Below are positions 7,046-8,008 of a stretch of 8,008 nt of DNA, piece after piece. Under the pieces are notes generated by a model. That model was given only the letters and a program-made list of their open reading frames with translations, made no database searches and was not told the origin of the DNA. The DNA is from Acidobacteriaceae bacterium. Lineage in GTDB: Bacteria; Acidobacteriota; Terriglobia; Terriglobales; Acidobacteriaceae. Position 1 is the first letter of the stretch. Each line of letters starts with the position of its first letter. The position numbers were made by a program, and so were the translations under genes. The stretch lies in the NCBI GenBank assembly GCA_003152795.1, contig PMBA01000263.1, positions 637-8,644 on the forward strand, read 5' to 3'.

Positions 7046-7090
7046 TTCCCCTTGTCCCATTGCTTTTAGGTGGTTTCAGGCCGAGTTCAA

Positions 7091-7139
7091 GAACCGGGCC
7101 AGGCTTGTGACCGCGGTTCCGCTCATGTTCCGGCGGTTA
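7091..7139 (+). promoter_or_regulatory. Two mutually exclusive leader hairpins before sat
   Basis: GAACCG (7091-7096) can pair with CGGTTC (7114-7119). Alternatively TGACCGC (7108-7114) can pair with GCGGTTA (7133-7139). Base 7114 is used in both stems and the second stem starts inside the loop of the first, so they compete. Such layouts occur in attenuators and riboswitch expression platforms, but stems of 6-7 bases also arise by chance in GC-rich DNA. Confidence 0.3.
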
Positions 7140-7245
7140 CCTTCACCCCAGCTTATCGCTTGACGCGCCATGGCAAATGGGGCGAGGTTAGATAGAGCCC
7201 TCAAGTGATTTTGATTTCAGCATAAATTTTTGGTTAGAACATACC

Positions 7246-7251
7246 GGAGGA
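7246..7251 (+). promoter_or_regulatory. Strong ribosome binding site for sat
   Basis: GGAGGA with eight bases before TTG 7260. This near-perfect Shine-Dalgarno site, with no ATG or GTG at the right distance, decides the TTG start. Confidence 0.85.
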
Positions 7252-7259
7252 ATACTGTT

Positions 7260-8008
7260 TTGAGCGCAACGACGAGTCACCTTATCGCCCCCCACGGGGG
7301 AGAACTAGTTCAGCTGCAAGTGCCGGCGGCGCGCGCCGCAGAGTTAAAAGCGCACTCGAAGGATTGGCCTTCGTGGGACCTGAGCGCCCGACAGCTTTGC
7401 GATCTTGAACTGCTGATGAGCGGCGGCTTCTCGCCGCTGCGCGGGTTTATGAACCGGGCGGATTACGAGGGCGTCTGCCACAATATGCGTCTGGCGAACG
7501 GAACCCTGTGGCCCATGCCGATCACGCTCGACGTGAGCGAGGAATTCGCCAAAAAACTGACGCCGGGATCGAGCAAGGTCGCGCTGCGCGATCCGGAAGG
7601 CGTGATGCTGGCCGTGCTCAGCGTGGAAGACGTTTGGCAGCCAGATCGCAAAGCGGAAGCGCAGTCGGTTTTCGGTTCCACCAGCGCCGCGCATCCGGGC
7701 GCCGATTACGCCATCAACAAATCGAATCCCTGGTACGTGGGCGGAAAAATCGAAGAGTTCCAGCCGCCGTCCCACTATGATTTCCGGTCGCTCCGGCTGA
7801 CTCCCGCCGACCTGCGCGCCGAATTCGGCCGTCTGGGCTGGACCAGCATCGTGGCCTTCCAGACGCGGAATCCCATGCATCGAGCTCACGTCGAACTAAC
7901 CATGCGGGCCGCCAAGCAAGTCGCGGCGAATCTGCTCATCCATCCCTCGGTCGGCATGACCAAGCCGGGCGACGTGGATTATTTCGTTCGTACCCGCTGC
8001 TACCAATT
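7260..8008 (+). CDS. sat: ATP sulfurylase (sulfate adenylyltransferase), 5' part
   Basis: The first 249 residues are visible and the gene runs off the window. The enzyme makes adenosine 5'-phosphosulfate and pyrophosphate from ATP and sulfate, the first step of sulfate activation in the cytoplasm. Diagnostic sequence: LIAPHGGELV at 8-17, SGGFSPLRGFM in the N-terminal PUA-like domain, MPITLDVS, and the nucleotide-binding motif QTRNPMHRAH at 201-210, which matches the family QxRNPxHxAH signature. The stop and the GRDHAGVG-type motif lie beyond the window. Some bacteria fuse this protein to APS kinase at the C-terminus; that cannot be seen here. TTG is used as start, supported by GGAGGA eight bases upstream and by the conserved N-terminus that later starts would lose. 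It has its own leader region, including copy B of the element also found before the glycan operon. Confidence 0.95.
   Translation, partial: MSATTSHLIAPHGGELVQLQVPAARAAELKAHSKDWPSWDLSARQLCDLELLMSGGFSPLRGFMNRADYEGVCHNMRLANGTLWPMPITLDVSEEFAKKLTPGSSKVALRDPEGVMLAVLSVEDVWQPDRKAEAQSVFGSTSAAHPGADYAINKSNPWYVGGKIEEFQPPSHYDFRSLRLTPADLRAEFGRLGWTSIVAFQTRNPMHRAHVELTMRAAKQVAANLLIHPSVGMTKPGDVDYFVRTRCYQ

Larger units (their letters stand above)
6873..7259. other. 387-base intergenic region between the operon and sat
   Basis: No credible gene. The two open frames touching it (6888-7163 and part of 6554-6967) show no family features. It holds, in order, a weak terminator, copy B of the conserved promoter/leader element, a possible partial repeat at 7056-7080, two mutually exclusive hairpins at 7091-7139, the short palindrome GCCATGGC at 7167-7174, and the sat ribosome site. 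If transcription starts just after TAAAAT at 6970-6975, sat carries an unusually long leader of about 275 bases. Confidence 0.6.

Noticed and set aside
6888..7163. 91-residue open frame between the methyltransferase and sat
   Set aside because: No ribosome site, odd composition, and it covers the non-coding leader element. The brief amino-acid resemblance to the 2659-2883 frame ends at the indel.
7160..7194. TTGACG as a -35 box with TAGATA downstream
   Set aside because: The spacing is 23 bases, too long for a normal sigma-70 promoter.
7211..7240. Possible sat promoter TTGATT with TAGAAC 18 bases later
   Set aside because: Transcription would start inside the ribosome site at about 7247, leaving almost no leader. 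The -10 match is poor.
1..8008. CRISPR array, tRNA, rRNA, insertion sequence or phage genes
   Set aside because: No regularly spaced repeats, cloverleaf, rRNA-like sequence, transposase or integrase motifs were seen on either strand.

Overview
The window is a stretch of moderately GC-rich bacterial chromosome. All seven genes are on the + strand. They fit an exopolysaccharide or lipopolysaccharide locus followed by the start of a sulfate-assimilation gene. Gene content, protein style and TAAAAT-like promoter elements remind me of Acidobacteriota (Terriglobia-like). That is an impression from memory, not something the sequence proves.

Layout. (1) 2-997: a His-rich, probable beta-propeller protein. 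(2) 1098-2669: a Wzx-type flippase of the MOP superfamily. (3) 2670-2879: an intergenic region with a candidate promoter and leader element. (4) 2880-3929: a paralogue of the first gene. (5) 3926-4969: a NodB-type polysaccharide deacetylase. (6) 4966-6084: a GNAT-type acyltransferase with two similar halves. (7) 6084-6872: a class I SAM-dependent methyltransferase. (8) 6873-7259: a 387-base intergenic region with a weak terminator candidate, a second copy of the leader element and several alternative hairpins. (9) 7260 to the window end: the N-terminal 249 residues of ATP sulfurylase (Sat), starting at TTG behind a strong ribosome binding site.

How the genes fit together. The genes at 2880-6872 overlap by 4, 4 and 1 bases, so they look like one translationally coupled operon. 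It would make and modify a surface glycan: flippase for export, deacetylase, acyltransferase and methyltransferase for decoration, and two His-rich propeller proteins of unknown role. The sat gene would supply activated sulfate.

The most notable observation is a non-coding element of about 76 bases. It begins GGTAAAAT and ends in a small hairpin followed by TGCTC. One copy lies upstream of the second propeller gene and one upstream of sat, with about 70% identity and one single-base indel. The differences are not biased to third codon positions, and the indel breaks the shared reading frame. This points to a shared promoter or RNA leader that may co-regulate the glycan operon and sulfate activation. 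I do not recognise it as a named RNA family.
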